A stretch of DNA of 29,267 bases from an uncultured Bacteroides sp. (lineage in GTDB: Bacteria; Bacteroidota; Bacteroidia; Bacteroidales; Bacteroidaceae): the NCBI GenBank assembly GCA_905201685.1, contig CAJKOW010000024.1, forward strand, positions 1 through 29,267. Reading direction: 5' to 3'. The notes beneath the pieces were generated by a model. The model did not search any database and had not been told where the DNA came from. It saw nothing but the letters and a program-made list of their open reading frames with translations. Every line of letters begins with the position of its first letter. Within the stretch, counting starts at the first letter, position 1. This document shows positions 22,306-29,267 of this stretch, one piece after another. Position numbers and translations under genes: made by a program.

Positions 22306-24042
22306 TCAGTTCAACCAATTTTCTGTAATAAATGTAACAATTTTATCTCTACGTTCTTCTATTTGTCTTTCACTCCATTGTTTTTCTCTTTTAAGTGTTT
22401 CGTAGATCTCTTTATGTGAATAGAAAATACTGTTATACATTTCCATTACGTCATTATCTGCAGGATTGTGATTTTTCTTGGAAGCGTTATTACTCCATGT
22501 AAGGAGAGACAAATTACCTATATTATTAAGATAGTCATTGCAAAACTCTTCAGAATATTCTGTAAAATCAGGTGTTTGTGGGGTAATATGGTCTAACGTG
22601 TTTGATACAGACACATCACGAAAAACATTCGTACATTCATCTGGTGAAAGTAGAGGTTGACGAGCTTTTACACGTAAATAGTTCTCATATTTATATAGTA
22701 CATATCGTAATTCTCTATGATAATGATACTTATTTACGGTAAAGTAACGCAGGCAGTCTCCATTAAAATCCCAGTACCACTTAAACCCGTGATTGCACTT
22801 GTCTGTGAGTTCTGATATAAGGTTTTCATATCCATCAGATTTATAATTTTTGGCTATGGATATTAGATTATTGGTACGATAATTACCCAAAGTATAAGTC
22901 ATTTTGAATAATATTTTCTCTACCAATTTCAACGCATTGTCAATGGCCGGATTGTTTTTTATATCTGTCCCGTTACTATTATAATGACATAGTTTGAGCA
23001 CTAATGGCATGGAATTAGCCTTGTCAAGGATGCATACATCAGATATCGGACTATTAAACAGATGCCACGTATTCTCTATTTCACACATCAAAGAATAGGA
23101 ACGGCACAATTCACTTGTAAAATCGTTAATCCACTTAGTTTTATCATGAGTGCGCAGCAAACTCTCCTTTATTGCTTCTAATGGAGAATCATAACTTGAA
23201 AGGAAAGCTGAACAGTGATAGCCTAAAACTGTGTCCTCTTTGGTTTCAAGTCTTTCAACATAGGTATAAATTGAAGCAAATTTAGCTTCTATCGAGTGGA
23301 TGTTGCTAATGACATTAGTAGTATTGTTCCTATATATTTGGTGCATAAGAAAGGCTTTCAGCTTTTCTAATGTAGTCAACCCCAAGCCTCGGTCATTCTG
23401 AAAGGCAAATATCTGGGTAGCTGTGAGCTTTGCTGATTCACCACTCAACACAAAAGTTGTAATTATGGCATTGTCTATTACATAAAACCATTTATAAAGA
23501 GTTTCATCCTTTGTTGGTGCAGACATTTTCTCTTCAAAGAATAATATGGCTTCACGGATGCGTTGCTCTGATCGCCTCCCGGTTTCTATCTTATTGTAGT
23601 CACCATCACATTTAATAATCACTCGGTTGAAAAAAGAAGAATCTTCTGGGACAGTCTCAAACTTCTGGTTTCCATATCGTGGCTGAAGGTAACGCTCGTA
23701 TATTTGTTCAGTAGCATATTGTATATTATTATACTCGAACCTTTCAATTCCACGTTTACGTAATTCTTTAACTAAACAGCTCATAAAAATAACCGTTGTC
23801 GTCAGTCTTTGCTGTCCATCAATTAACTCATACCTGTTTCTTTGGGTTTTCTCAAAGAGATAGTGCCCCAAGAAATAGTTGGAACTATCTGGTTGGTCAA
23901 TAATATCATTCAAATACATTTCAACTTGACCAATACGTCCGTCTTTTCCTACTCTCCAAGAATAAGCTCTTTGATAGCTTGGTATAATAAAGCTTATCAT
24001 ATCTTCGCCAAATAAGCGTCCAATAGTTGTTTGATTATCCAT
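22306..24042 (-). CDS. Single-chain GmrSD-type restriction protein (DUF262 + DUF1524)
   Basis: The N-terminal DUF262 (GmrS-like) domain has IPSYQRAYSWR (20-30) and the nucleotide-binding motif DGQQR (75-79, in LIDGQQRLTT). The C-terminal DUF1524/HNH nuclease domain has LDHITPQ (His485) and IGNLSLLTWSNNASKKN (508-524, with Asn510 and Asn519 as candidate HNH residues). At 578 residues it is the fused single-polypeptide form of the type IV GmrS/GmrD system, which cleaves modified (for example glucosylated hydroxymethylcytosine) phage DNA in an NTP-dependent way. The actual target here is unknown. The gene is clearly AT-richer than its neighbours (about 32% GC in the row at 23281). It is bracketed by inverted octamer tracts and a palindromic repeat, suggesting it was acquired. 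Confidence 0.9.
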   Translation of the reverse strand: MDNQTTIGRLFGEDMISFIIPSYQRAYSWRVGKDGRIGQVEMYLNDIIDQPDSSNYFLGHYLFEKTQRNRYELIDGQQRLTTTVIFMSCLVKELRKRGIERFEYNNIQYATEQIYERYLQPRYGNQKFETVPEDSSFFNRVIIKCDGDYNKIETGRRSEQRIREAILFFEEKMSAPTKDETLYKWFYVIDNAIITTFVLSGESAKLTATQIFAFQNDRGLGLTTLEKLKAFLMHQIYRNNTTNVISNIHSIEAKFASIYTYVERLETKEDTVLGYHCSAFLSSYDSPLEAIKESLLRTHDKTKWINDFTSELCRSYSLMCEIENTWHLFNSPISDVCILDKANSMPLVLKLCHYNSNGTDIKNNPAIDNALKLVEKILFKMTYTLGNYRTNNLISIAKNYKSDGYENLISELTDKCNHGFKWYWDFNGDCLRYFTVNKYHYHRELRYVLYKYENYLRVKARQPLLSPDECTNVFRDVSVSNTLDHITPQTPDFTEYSEEFCNDYLNNIGNLSLLTWSNNASKKNHNPADNDVMEMYNSIFYSHKEIYETLKREKQWSERQIEERRDKIVTFITENWLN

Positions 24043-24061
24043 TCTATGATACTTTTATTTT

Positions 24062-24229
24062 AAGTTTCGCAAGCTCAAATTGCAGTTGACGAGTAACAAG
24101 TTGACGAGTTGACAAGGCGTTTGTAACGAGCCGTCTCAAGCGGCACTTTATCAAACAGGTCATGCCGAACCTTGTAAACTTATTGACTGAAGCCTTGTTA
24201 ACCGATAAGTTGAGCACTTGCGAAACTTA
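24062..24229. repeat. Intergenic palindromic repeat, family A copy 3
   Basis: This unit of about 168 bp has near-perfect terminal inverted repeats (AAGTTTCGCAAGCTCAA and TTGAGCACTTGCGAAACTT). It has the same interior as the copy at 8646 (GTTGACGAG, CAAGGCGTTTGTAACGAG, CTTTATCAAA, GACTGAAGCCTTGTTAAC). An inner GCCG/CGGC stem is present around 24140. It lies 19 bp upstream of the restriction gene start, on the promoter side. Confidence 0.88.
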
Positions 24230-24255
24230 AATTATTTAATAAACTGGCAAAACTA

Positions 24256-24290
24256 AAAAACTCAAAAACTTAAAAACTCAAAACTTAAAA
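24256..24290. repeat. Short octanucleotide tract (AAAAACTT/C), inverted relative to 22197-22300
   Basis: About four units AAAAACTC, AAAAACTT, AAAAACTC and AAAACTT end at the stop codon of the M64 gene (24293). On the opposite strand they read as the same AAGTTTTT-type octamer found on the far side of the restriction gene. The two tracts therefore form an inverted pair around 22306-24229. Confidence 0.75.
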
Positions 24291-24292
24291 TC

Positions 24293-27200
24293 CTACTTCA
24301 GCGGACTCCCTTTGTGAATCTTCGGCGGGAGCTGGTAGTTATGCACACTGCCGCCACTGTAGGGTTGGGTTTCGAAGCTGCGTGTGGTGGCTTCGCTGCT
24401 TATCACGTCGTTGGCTTTGAAGTCTTCGTAGCTAAACTCTTCGCCTGCATATTGCTTGATGCGTTTCACGATGGCCATACGGCTGATGGTGCTGTAGTAG
24501 GGGATGTCGTTGTTCATACAGCTGTTCTGCTCCGAACGGAACACGCCCCGACTGTGCATATAGCCCCCTTCGAATATATCGACAAAGTCGCTGTATTTCT
24601 CGTCAAATATCAGCTGGCTCCAGGGCACTTCGTTCATCTTGCCGGTCAGCGACAGATTTTCGTACCAGCCTAAGGCTTTGGCCATGTTGAACTCATAAAC
24701 ATGTCCGCAGCAAGTACATGTGCAGAAGTCGATGAACGCATTGTGATAGATGTACTCGTCACCCAGTTTGCCGAATCCGTGTCCGCCTGCTTCGTGCTGA
24801 ATCACTCCGCGTGTGTCGAGTGGATAACCATATGTGCTGAGCGGGCAGAAGGCAATGGCCGATCCGTCTTCCCACATCTGGCAGATGCCACCGTAGTCGG
24901 TGCTGTTGGGCACCACAATGACGAGCGATTCCTTCAGATTGTCCTTTGTCACGGTAGGCATTCTCAGCGCATAGTCAAAGACAGCATCGTAGTCGCATCT
25001 CAATCCTACGCCGCCGGTATATGTCGTTTCAAATTTGGCATAGCGGATGGTGTTGACCGTACCGATACCTGTTTCCGGCGATACGGCAATGGCAGTATAG
25101 ACGTTGAAGTAGTCGCGATAGCTCTTGTACGGCTCTATGCCGAAGAAGTTCTCTACCTGATCCTGCATGTCTTTCATATACTTGCCGTCCGAAATGTCCT
25201 TGGCATCGTATCCATCGCCTAAGAAGACGAGATTGATGCCACCCCGGTTGCCTTTGGTAGCTTCCTGCAAGTTGATAATTTCGTCTTCGGCATAGATGTA
25301 GTCGTATTGCGATACGGTACACTTGTGGCGATAGTCCTGGTCTTTCAGCTTGAACACGATTTCACCGGTACGCATGGGGCTTCCCGATGACATCTGATGG
25401 ATGGTCAGCGTCACTTCTGTCTTCTTGCTGCCCTCGTTCTGCGACAGCGAGCACCAGTCCGGCTTGCTTTCTACTATCCAGTCGCCTTCCGCATCCACAA
25501 TCAGTGTACGAGTACATTCGGTATTGATGGCGTTGGCTATGCTGGGCCGGCATACCAGCTCGCGATGGGCGGCAATGCGCTTGAAGTCGCTCCACCCCGA
25601 TGCTGCCTGATATTGCTGAATGGCACTTTCGGGTACTTCGAGGGTGAAGTTGTCTTTGGCTACACCGTCGAAGGCTCCAGCCTGTACATAGGGCGGTATG
25701 GTTCCTTTGCAGACAATGCTGCCGATACCGAAACAATCTAGAAATGCACCGCTACCAACACTTTCCAAACCTGCAGGGAAGTTTATGCCTTCAATACTGC
25801 GGCAACCGTAAAAAGCTTCTTGTCCTATGCTTATGACATTTTGTGGAAAATCCAGTGTACCCATCATACGCCATGAAGATCCATCCTCGTAAGAACCAAA
25901 AGCGTTGTTACCAATGGTACGTAGTTTTTCTGGTAATTTCAGTTCGCCAGAGAAATCGCATCCGGCGAAAACGTAGTTACTTAATACAACTAAATCTTTG
26001 GGTAGATGTATTTCACCTTTAAAATGCGTTCCTCGGAAAGCGTATTCTCCTATTGTGATTATACCGTCGTGCAGGGTTAAGGTACCATCCAGGCTGCCGC
26101 AATATTCAAAAGCATTGTTGGGAATAGAGGTTACACCTTGTGGAATGGTTAAACTTCCGGATAAGTTGTGGCAGTCGCGGAATACAAAATCTCCCATTTT
26201 TGTCAGTTTGTCAGGTAAGCGCAATTCCCCGTATAGGTTTTTACATCCTTCAAATGCATTGCCCAATATACATTCTACCCCTGACGGAAAGGCCAACTGA
26301 CAGGTAAAACCGCAATGCGTAAACGTACCACCATACCACCAACGTTCTTCACCTCGGCCGATATATTTTAGAGTAGTTGGCAAGTTAATACTGCCTGTCA
26401 TATTTTTACATTGGTAGAAAGCTCCTACTTCGATTTCGGTTACTCCTTCGGGTATGTTCAAGGTTCCGGTAAGGTTCTGACAATCGGCAAAGGCTGCAAT
26501 GCCTATTTTGGTCAATTTGTCCGGTAATACTAAGTTCAGCAAAGAGGTTTTATGGTGCATAGCTTCATACGGTATTTCGTAATCATTGTGAGGATAATTG
26601 CCACCATTTCCTCCTGTCAAAGTTTGTTCTCCTCCACGAATGATTACTTCCTTTAAATTTAGTGAGTTTAAAACATCCATCGAATCACGCATGAAGTAGA
26701 AGTCCTGTGAGTTTATCTCTCCCGTAATCTTCAGATTCTGCAATTTCCTGTAATCCTTTCCGGCTGCCGTAATCGAGTCCTTCAGATGTCCCGCAGTAGA
26801 GTTGATGACGATGTATTCCTTCATGGTGGCATCGTGCGACACGTCGTCGTTCTCCCAGGCGGTGATGGATTCGCCTGCCAGTTTGAAGGTATATTCTCCC
26901 GTCAATTCCTTTTTGTTCACCTGAATGGTGAAGTTGTGCATCTTGCCGCTGACGTAGGTGAAGGCTTCGTCTTTGCTGAAGTTATAGACTACACCGTTGA
27001 CGGTGATGCTGAACAGCTGTGTGCCTGCCGAAATGGTTTGTGGCACTACGATGCCGCGGAATACGTCATCTTTCACGTAGGGGATGATGCCGGTAGGGCT
27101 TACTTCGCCTGTGGCGCTGACGCTTCCGTCGGCCAGGTTGATAACGGCTTTCTGCTTGGTGTTCTTTATCAATACCTGTTTTTCAAGTCCGGCCCATTCA

Positions 27201-27787
27201 CCTTCGGCAAAACCTTCGCCTTCGGTCAGCGTGATGCGCGGGCTACTCATGCGGTGGCGCATCGGCAGCCGGATCACTCTTTCGGTAGGAGCCACGTCGG
27301 CAGCCTTTCCCCACAGGAAGTCGCTGGCTTCGTAGCCGCCCATTTCGTTGCTGGTGGTAGAAGTGGACTGATCTTTTTTCACTTCGAAAGCATAGGCATT
27401 GACGTCCTCGGGCGAGCCGAAGGGGTAGTATCCGTAAATGTCGATGTGCGTATGATCGTCTTTCCAATAGACGTCGTAAGCCGAATTCCACTTGTAGGCG
27501 GCTTCGTCGAACGTATGCTTCACGTTGTCGCCGCGGTTGCCGCTGTTTTGGAGTGTTCCCGGCGTGCTTCCCTGATAGTCCACGATATAGACTCCCATGA
27601 CGTCGCCGTCGCAGAAACCGTTGTCGTTGACACGCGTCACGGCTACCTGTTCTATCTCTCCGGACAGTACGATGGGGCGTCTGCTCTCCTCCTGCGATCC
27701 GTTCGGACCGAAGGTGTCATCGTTGCACGATGCCAGTGCTCCGACGAGCATCAGCATGGTCAAGCTGTGAATGATGTTGCTTCTCAT
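24293..27787 (-). CDS. Fimbrillin-like / BspA LRR / M64 metallopeptidase fusion lipoprotein
   Basis: This 1164-residue lipoprotein (LASC, Cys21, followed by NDD) has a fimbrillin-like domain (about 35-310, with GGYEASDFLWG at 151-160). An LRR_5/BspA repeat block follows (about 345-745, units such as LTKIGIAAFADCQNLTG), then a BACON-like domain (about 748-831, WIVESKPDWCSL). The C-terminal peptidase_M64 domain (about 832-1120) has GGINLVFLGDGYD and the zinc site HEAGGH at 998-1003 followed by GDEY. The M64 family includes IgA-cleaving peptidases, so a surface protease acting on host glycoproteins is plausible but not shown. A cysteine cluster CTCTCCGH (1022-1029) lies just after the zinc motif. 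The LRR part of the gene is visibly AT-richer than both ends. It is preceded by the fimbrillin gene and a family B repeat. Confidence 0.9.
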   Translation of the reverse strand: MRSNIIHSLTMLMLVGALASCNDDTFGPNGSQEESRRPIVLSGEIEQVAVTRVNDNGFCDGDVMGVYIVDYQGSTPGTLQNSGNRGDNVKHTFDEAAYKWNSAYDVYWKDDHTHIDIYGYYPFGSPEDVNAYAFEVKKDQSTSTTSNEMGGYEASDFLWGKAADVAPTERVIRLPMRHRMSSPRITLTEGEGFAEGEWAGLEKQVLIKNTKQKAVINLADGSVSATGEVSPTGIIPYVKDDVFRGIVVPQTISAGTQLFSITVNGVVYNFSKDEAFTYVSGKMHNFTIQVNKKELTGEYTFKLAGESITAWENDDVSHDATMKEYIVINSTAGHLKDSITAAGKDYRKLQNLKITGEINSQDFYFMRDSMDVLNSLNLKEVIIRGGEQTLTGGNGGNYPHNDYEIPYEAMHHKTSLLNLVLPDKLTKIGIAAFADCQNLTGTLNIPEGVTEIEVGAFYQCKNMTGSINLPTTLKYIGRGEERWWYGGTFTHCGFTCQLAFPSGVECILGNAFEGCKNLYGELRLPDKLTKMGDFVFRDCHNLSGSLTIPQGVTSIPNNAFEYCGSLDGTLTLHDGIITIGEYAFRGTHFKGEIHLPKDLVVLSNYVFAGCDFSGELKLPEKLRTIGNNAFGSYEDGSSWRMMGTLDFPQNVISIGQEAFYGCRSIEGINFPAGLESVGSGAFLDCFGIGSIVCKGTIPPYVQAGAFDGVAKDNFTLEVPESAIQQYQAASGWSDFKRIAAHRELVCRPSIANAINTECTRTLIVDAEGDWIVESKPDWCSLSQNEGSKKTEVTLTIHQMSSGSPMRTGEIVFKLKDQDYRHKCTVSQYDYIYAEDEIINLQEATKGNRGGINLVFLGDGYDAKDISDGKYMKDMQDQVENFFGIEPYKSYRDYFNVYTAIAVSPETGIGTVNTIRYAKFETTYTGGVGLRCDYDAVFDYALRMPTVTKDNLKESLVIVVPNSTDYGGICQMWEDGSAIAFCPLSTYGYPLDTRGVIQHEAGGHGFGKLGDEYIYHNAFIDFCTCTCCGHVYEFNMAKALGWYENLSLTGKMNEVPWSQLIFDEKYSDFVDIFEGGYMHSRGVFRSEQNSCMNNDIPYYSTISRMAIVKRIKQYAGEEFSYEDFKANDVISSEATTRSFETQPYSGGSVHNYQLPPKIHKGSPLK

Positions 27788-27811
27788 ATATGAGTTCTAT
27801 TTAATTTATTT

Positions 27812-27977
27812 AAGTTTCGCAAGTTTATTAATAGGTTGTAGTTCAGGAGTTAAGAAGTTCAGGAGTTAAGCCAATACCTTATTCATCATTCTTCATTTTC
27901 TCGTCTATTGGCTTTTACTTCTAAGTCCACCTTGGTGGGCGATAACTTCTTCTAATTCCTTTAACCTCTTCAAGTTT
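27812..27977. repeat. Intergenic palindromic repeat, family B copy 3
   Basis: This element of about 166 bp lies between the fimbrillin gene at 27985 and the M64 fusion gene. It starts AAGTTTCGCAAGTTTATTAA and ends CTTCAAGTTTG. Two GGAGTTAAG/TTCAGGAGTTAAGCC arms face a TATTGGCTTTTA..TAATTCCTTT arm. It includes a hairpin GTCCACC/GGTGGGC (27925-27931 with 27934-27940). The 3460 copy is its reverse complement and the 12634 copy shares its right half. Confidence 0.85.
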
Positions 27978-27984
27978 GTTCTGT

Positions 27985-28896
27985 TTATTCCGCTACTCCG
28001 CCATGGTCCTCACCATCGTCAGTCCAGTCGCCGATGTCCACATTGATGCCGTTGCTGGTTTTCTTGACGGTGATGGTGAACGTATGCCGTTTTCCGCCGA
28101 CAAAGCTGAATTCCTTTTTCAGGTTGAATTCCTGTCCGTCGATGGTTATGGTGAACAGGTTGTCGGTCATCGCGATGCTTTGCGGAATGATCAGAGCCTT
28201 GAACTCGTTGTTCTTGCCGCGCAGGAAGGATACCGATTCTTTCTGCGTGCCGGGACTGACACTCCCATCTTGCAAGTTCACCGTAGCCTGGCACACAGCC
28301 TGGTTCAGCCTGACACGTACATCCGCGGCTTCTATCCCTTCGGTGGTGAATCCGTTTCCCGCACTGACTTTGACTACCGCACAGCTGAAAAGATGGTTCA
28401 GCGTGATGCCTACCGCCTTTTCGGTAGGCGAAACTTTCAGCGTCTTTCCCCACAGGAAGTCGCTGGCTTTGTAATTCGTCTCGGTGCTCTGGTCGGTCAG
28501 CGTTTTCACAGGCAGCGCCTTGACGTCGGTAGGCGAACTGCTGTAGGGATAGTATCCGTAGAAGTCGGCCGGAGTCGTTTCATCCTTCCAATAGATAGGT
28601 GTGTCCGGCGTCCACGCTCCGTCGTAGGTGAATCGCATGTTGTCCACATGGTTGCCGGTAGTAAGCAGCGGTCCGGCTGTACCATTCTCGTAGTTCACTA
28701 CATAGAGGCCGATGTGATCGCCGGTCTCAAATCCCGTATCGGTAGCCCGGGTAGAAGTTGCCGTGATGCCACAGCTGAGGTTGATGGGTATTTTCCGGAC
28801 TTCGGGTTCCGGTATGTCCTCAGAATGTTCGGACGAGCATCCTGCCACAGACAGTGCAAGCATGGTTGCACACAGAAGTCGATGATATATTTTCAT
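27985..28896 (-). CDS. Fimbrillin-family (Mfa-like) lipoprotein
   Basis: This 303-residue lipoprotein has its signal ending SVAGC (Cys20), then SSEHSED. The fimbrillin-like body shows FETGDHIGLYVVNYENG, PIYWKDETTPADFYGYYPY and NYKASDFLWGK (141-151). The C-terminal strand reads FSFVGGKRHTFTITVKKTSNGINVDIGDW. It closely parallels the N-terminal domain of the adjacent M64 fusion, pointing to tandem duplication. Likely role: pilin-like or tip subunit displayed on the surface. It is first in the run of minus-strand surface genes and has its own promoter-like sequence. The next gene starts 197 bp downstream, beyond a family B repeat. Confidence 0.88.
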   Translation of the reverse strand: MKIYHRLLCATMLALSVAGCSSEHSEDIPEPEVRKIPINLSCGITATSTRATDTGFETGDHIGLYVVNYENGTAGPLLTTGNHVDNMRFTYDGAWTPDTPIYWKDETTPADFYGYYPYSSSPTDVKALPVKTLTDQSTETNYKASDFLWGKTLKVSPTEKAVGITLNHLFSCAVVKVSAGNGFTTEGIEAADVRVRLNQAVCQATVNLQDGSVSPGTQKESVSFLRGKNNEFKALIIPQSIAMTDNLFTITIDGQEFNLKKEFSFVGGKRHTFTITVKKTSNGINVDIGDWTDDGEDHGGVAE

Positions 28897-28917
28897 ACGC
28901 TCAAATTGAATTTGTTA

Positions 28918-28949
28918 CAAAAGTAATAAGCCTGTGAAAAATTGTCAAG
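28918..28949 (-). promoter_or_regulatory. Putative promoter of the fimbrillin/M64 gene run
   Basis: The minus strand reads TACTTTTG (28918-28925; -7 consensus TAnnTTTG). A TTGACA-containing -33 candidate, ACTTGACA, sits about 20 bp further upstream (around 28943-28950). It lies 22 nt before the start codon at 28896. This is the best two-part promoter match in the window. Confidence 0.5.
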
Positions 28950-29012
28950 TTCATAATGGTTCATCCTGAAAGATAAGTGGAAGATTCGTCGGCGATGAGG
29001 CTGCAATGCCAT

Positions 29013-29104
29013 TTCAAACTACCTATAGGTAATTGGCAAACTACCTATAAGTAGTTCTTCAACTACCTATAAGTAATTGAATATTTACCTATAGGTAGTT
29101 TGAA
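29013..29104. repeat. Four palindromic sites at exact 22-bp spacing inside a larger inverted repeat
   Basis: Cores ACCTATAGGT (29021), ACCTATAAGT (29043), ACCTATAAGT (29065) and ACCTATAGGT (29087) repeat every 22 bp, mostly embedded in AACTACCTATA(A/G)GTA. The ends TTCAAACTACCTATAGGTAA and its reverse complement (29085-29104) make the whole array an inverted repeat. It lies about 65 bp upstream of the fimbrillin promoter candidate. It could be a multi-dimer binding site or a hairpin terminator for a gene to the right. Confidence 0.9.
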
Positions 29105-29126
29105 GTGGTTAACTGCTGCGATGTTT

Positions 29127-29167
29127 CTGCATCTATGGTTGCAGCGTTGCTGCATCTACGGTTGCGG
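29127..29167. repeat. Two-copy direct repeat, 23-bp period
   Basis: CTGCATCTATGGTTGCAG (29127-29144) and CTGCATCTACGGTTGCGG (29150-29167) differ at two positions and are spaced 23 bp apart, immediately beyond the palindromic array. No gene covers them. The remaining bases to 29267 are AT-rich, and I see no feature in them. Confidence 0.75.
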
Positions 29168-29267
29168 TGATAATATATTGATAGATGCTTCTGATCTGAA
29201 ATATTTCCTTTGTGGAGTATATAATACTTATAAGCATGTTTTAAAATGATGTATGTAAATAAATATA

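Noticed and set aside
26786..27793. 335-codon plus-strand open frame opposite the fimbrillin domain
   Set aside because: It is a shadow of the fimbrillin-like coding sequence. The opposite strand has a lipoprotein signal and domain motifs.
27976..28926. 316-codon plus-strand open frame opposite the rightmost fimbrillin gene
   Set aside because: The minus strand has a promoter-like element, signal peptide and family motifs, while the plus frame has none.
29013..29104. CRISPR-like array
   Set aside because: The units are 22 bp with no unique spacers of 26-40 bp, and no cas genes are near.

Overview
The window looks like chromosome from a gut Bacteroides (Bacteroides/Phocaeicola group). The signs are dense lipoprotein-encoding operons, fimbrillin-like and BspA-type leucine-rich proteins, an array of N-glycan-type glycoside hydrolases, weak or absent Shine-Dalgarno sequences, and several upstream octamers matching the Bacteroidetes -7 element TAnnTTTG. 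No rRNA, tRNA, CRISPR array, transposase, integrase or SusC/SusD pair was seen.

Layout. 1-1549 (-): 5' part of an S9-family peptidase that runs off the left edge. 1794-3244 (-): a short-chain dehydrogenase and an exported flavodoxin, divergent from an AraC-type regulator (3751-4650, +). 4861-6445 (+): a small unrecognised protein overlapping a membrane-anchored Hanks-type Ser/Thr kinase. 6568-16676 (+): four exported glycosidases, GH20, GH125, GH92 and a GH2 beta-mannosidase-like enzyme. Together their family activities cover the GlcNAc and mannose linkages of N-glycans. 16677-21179 (-): a tightly coupled three-gene operon of envelope proteins (WG-repeat lipoprotein, unknown exported protein, FN3/LRR lipoprotein). 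It is convergent with the GH2 gene, with stop codons that abut. 21294-28896 (-): a surface-protein region with two fimbrillin-like lipoproteins and a 1164-residue fusion of fimbrillin-like domain, LRR and M64 metallopeptidase. An AT-rich, single-chain GmrSD-type (DUF262+DUF1524) restriction gene sits in the middle of it.

The least explained structure is non-coding. Two families of roughly 165-195 bp imperfect palindromes share termini related to AAGTTTCGCAAG and fill most of the long intergenic gaps: family A at 8646, 12825 and 24062; family B at 3460, 12634 and 27812. In family B a 7-bp hairpin keeps its pairing while its sequence changes between the three copies, which suggests selection on structure. 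The restriction gene is bracketed by an inverted pair of 8-bp tandem-repeat tracts; one of them (13 units) lies directly before a fimbrillin start codon and could vary by slippage. Upstream of the rightmost fimbrillin gene, four palindromic sites recur at exactly 22 bp inside a larger inverted repeat, which looks like a regulator-binding array or a structured terminator.
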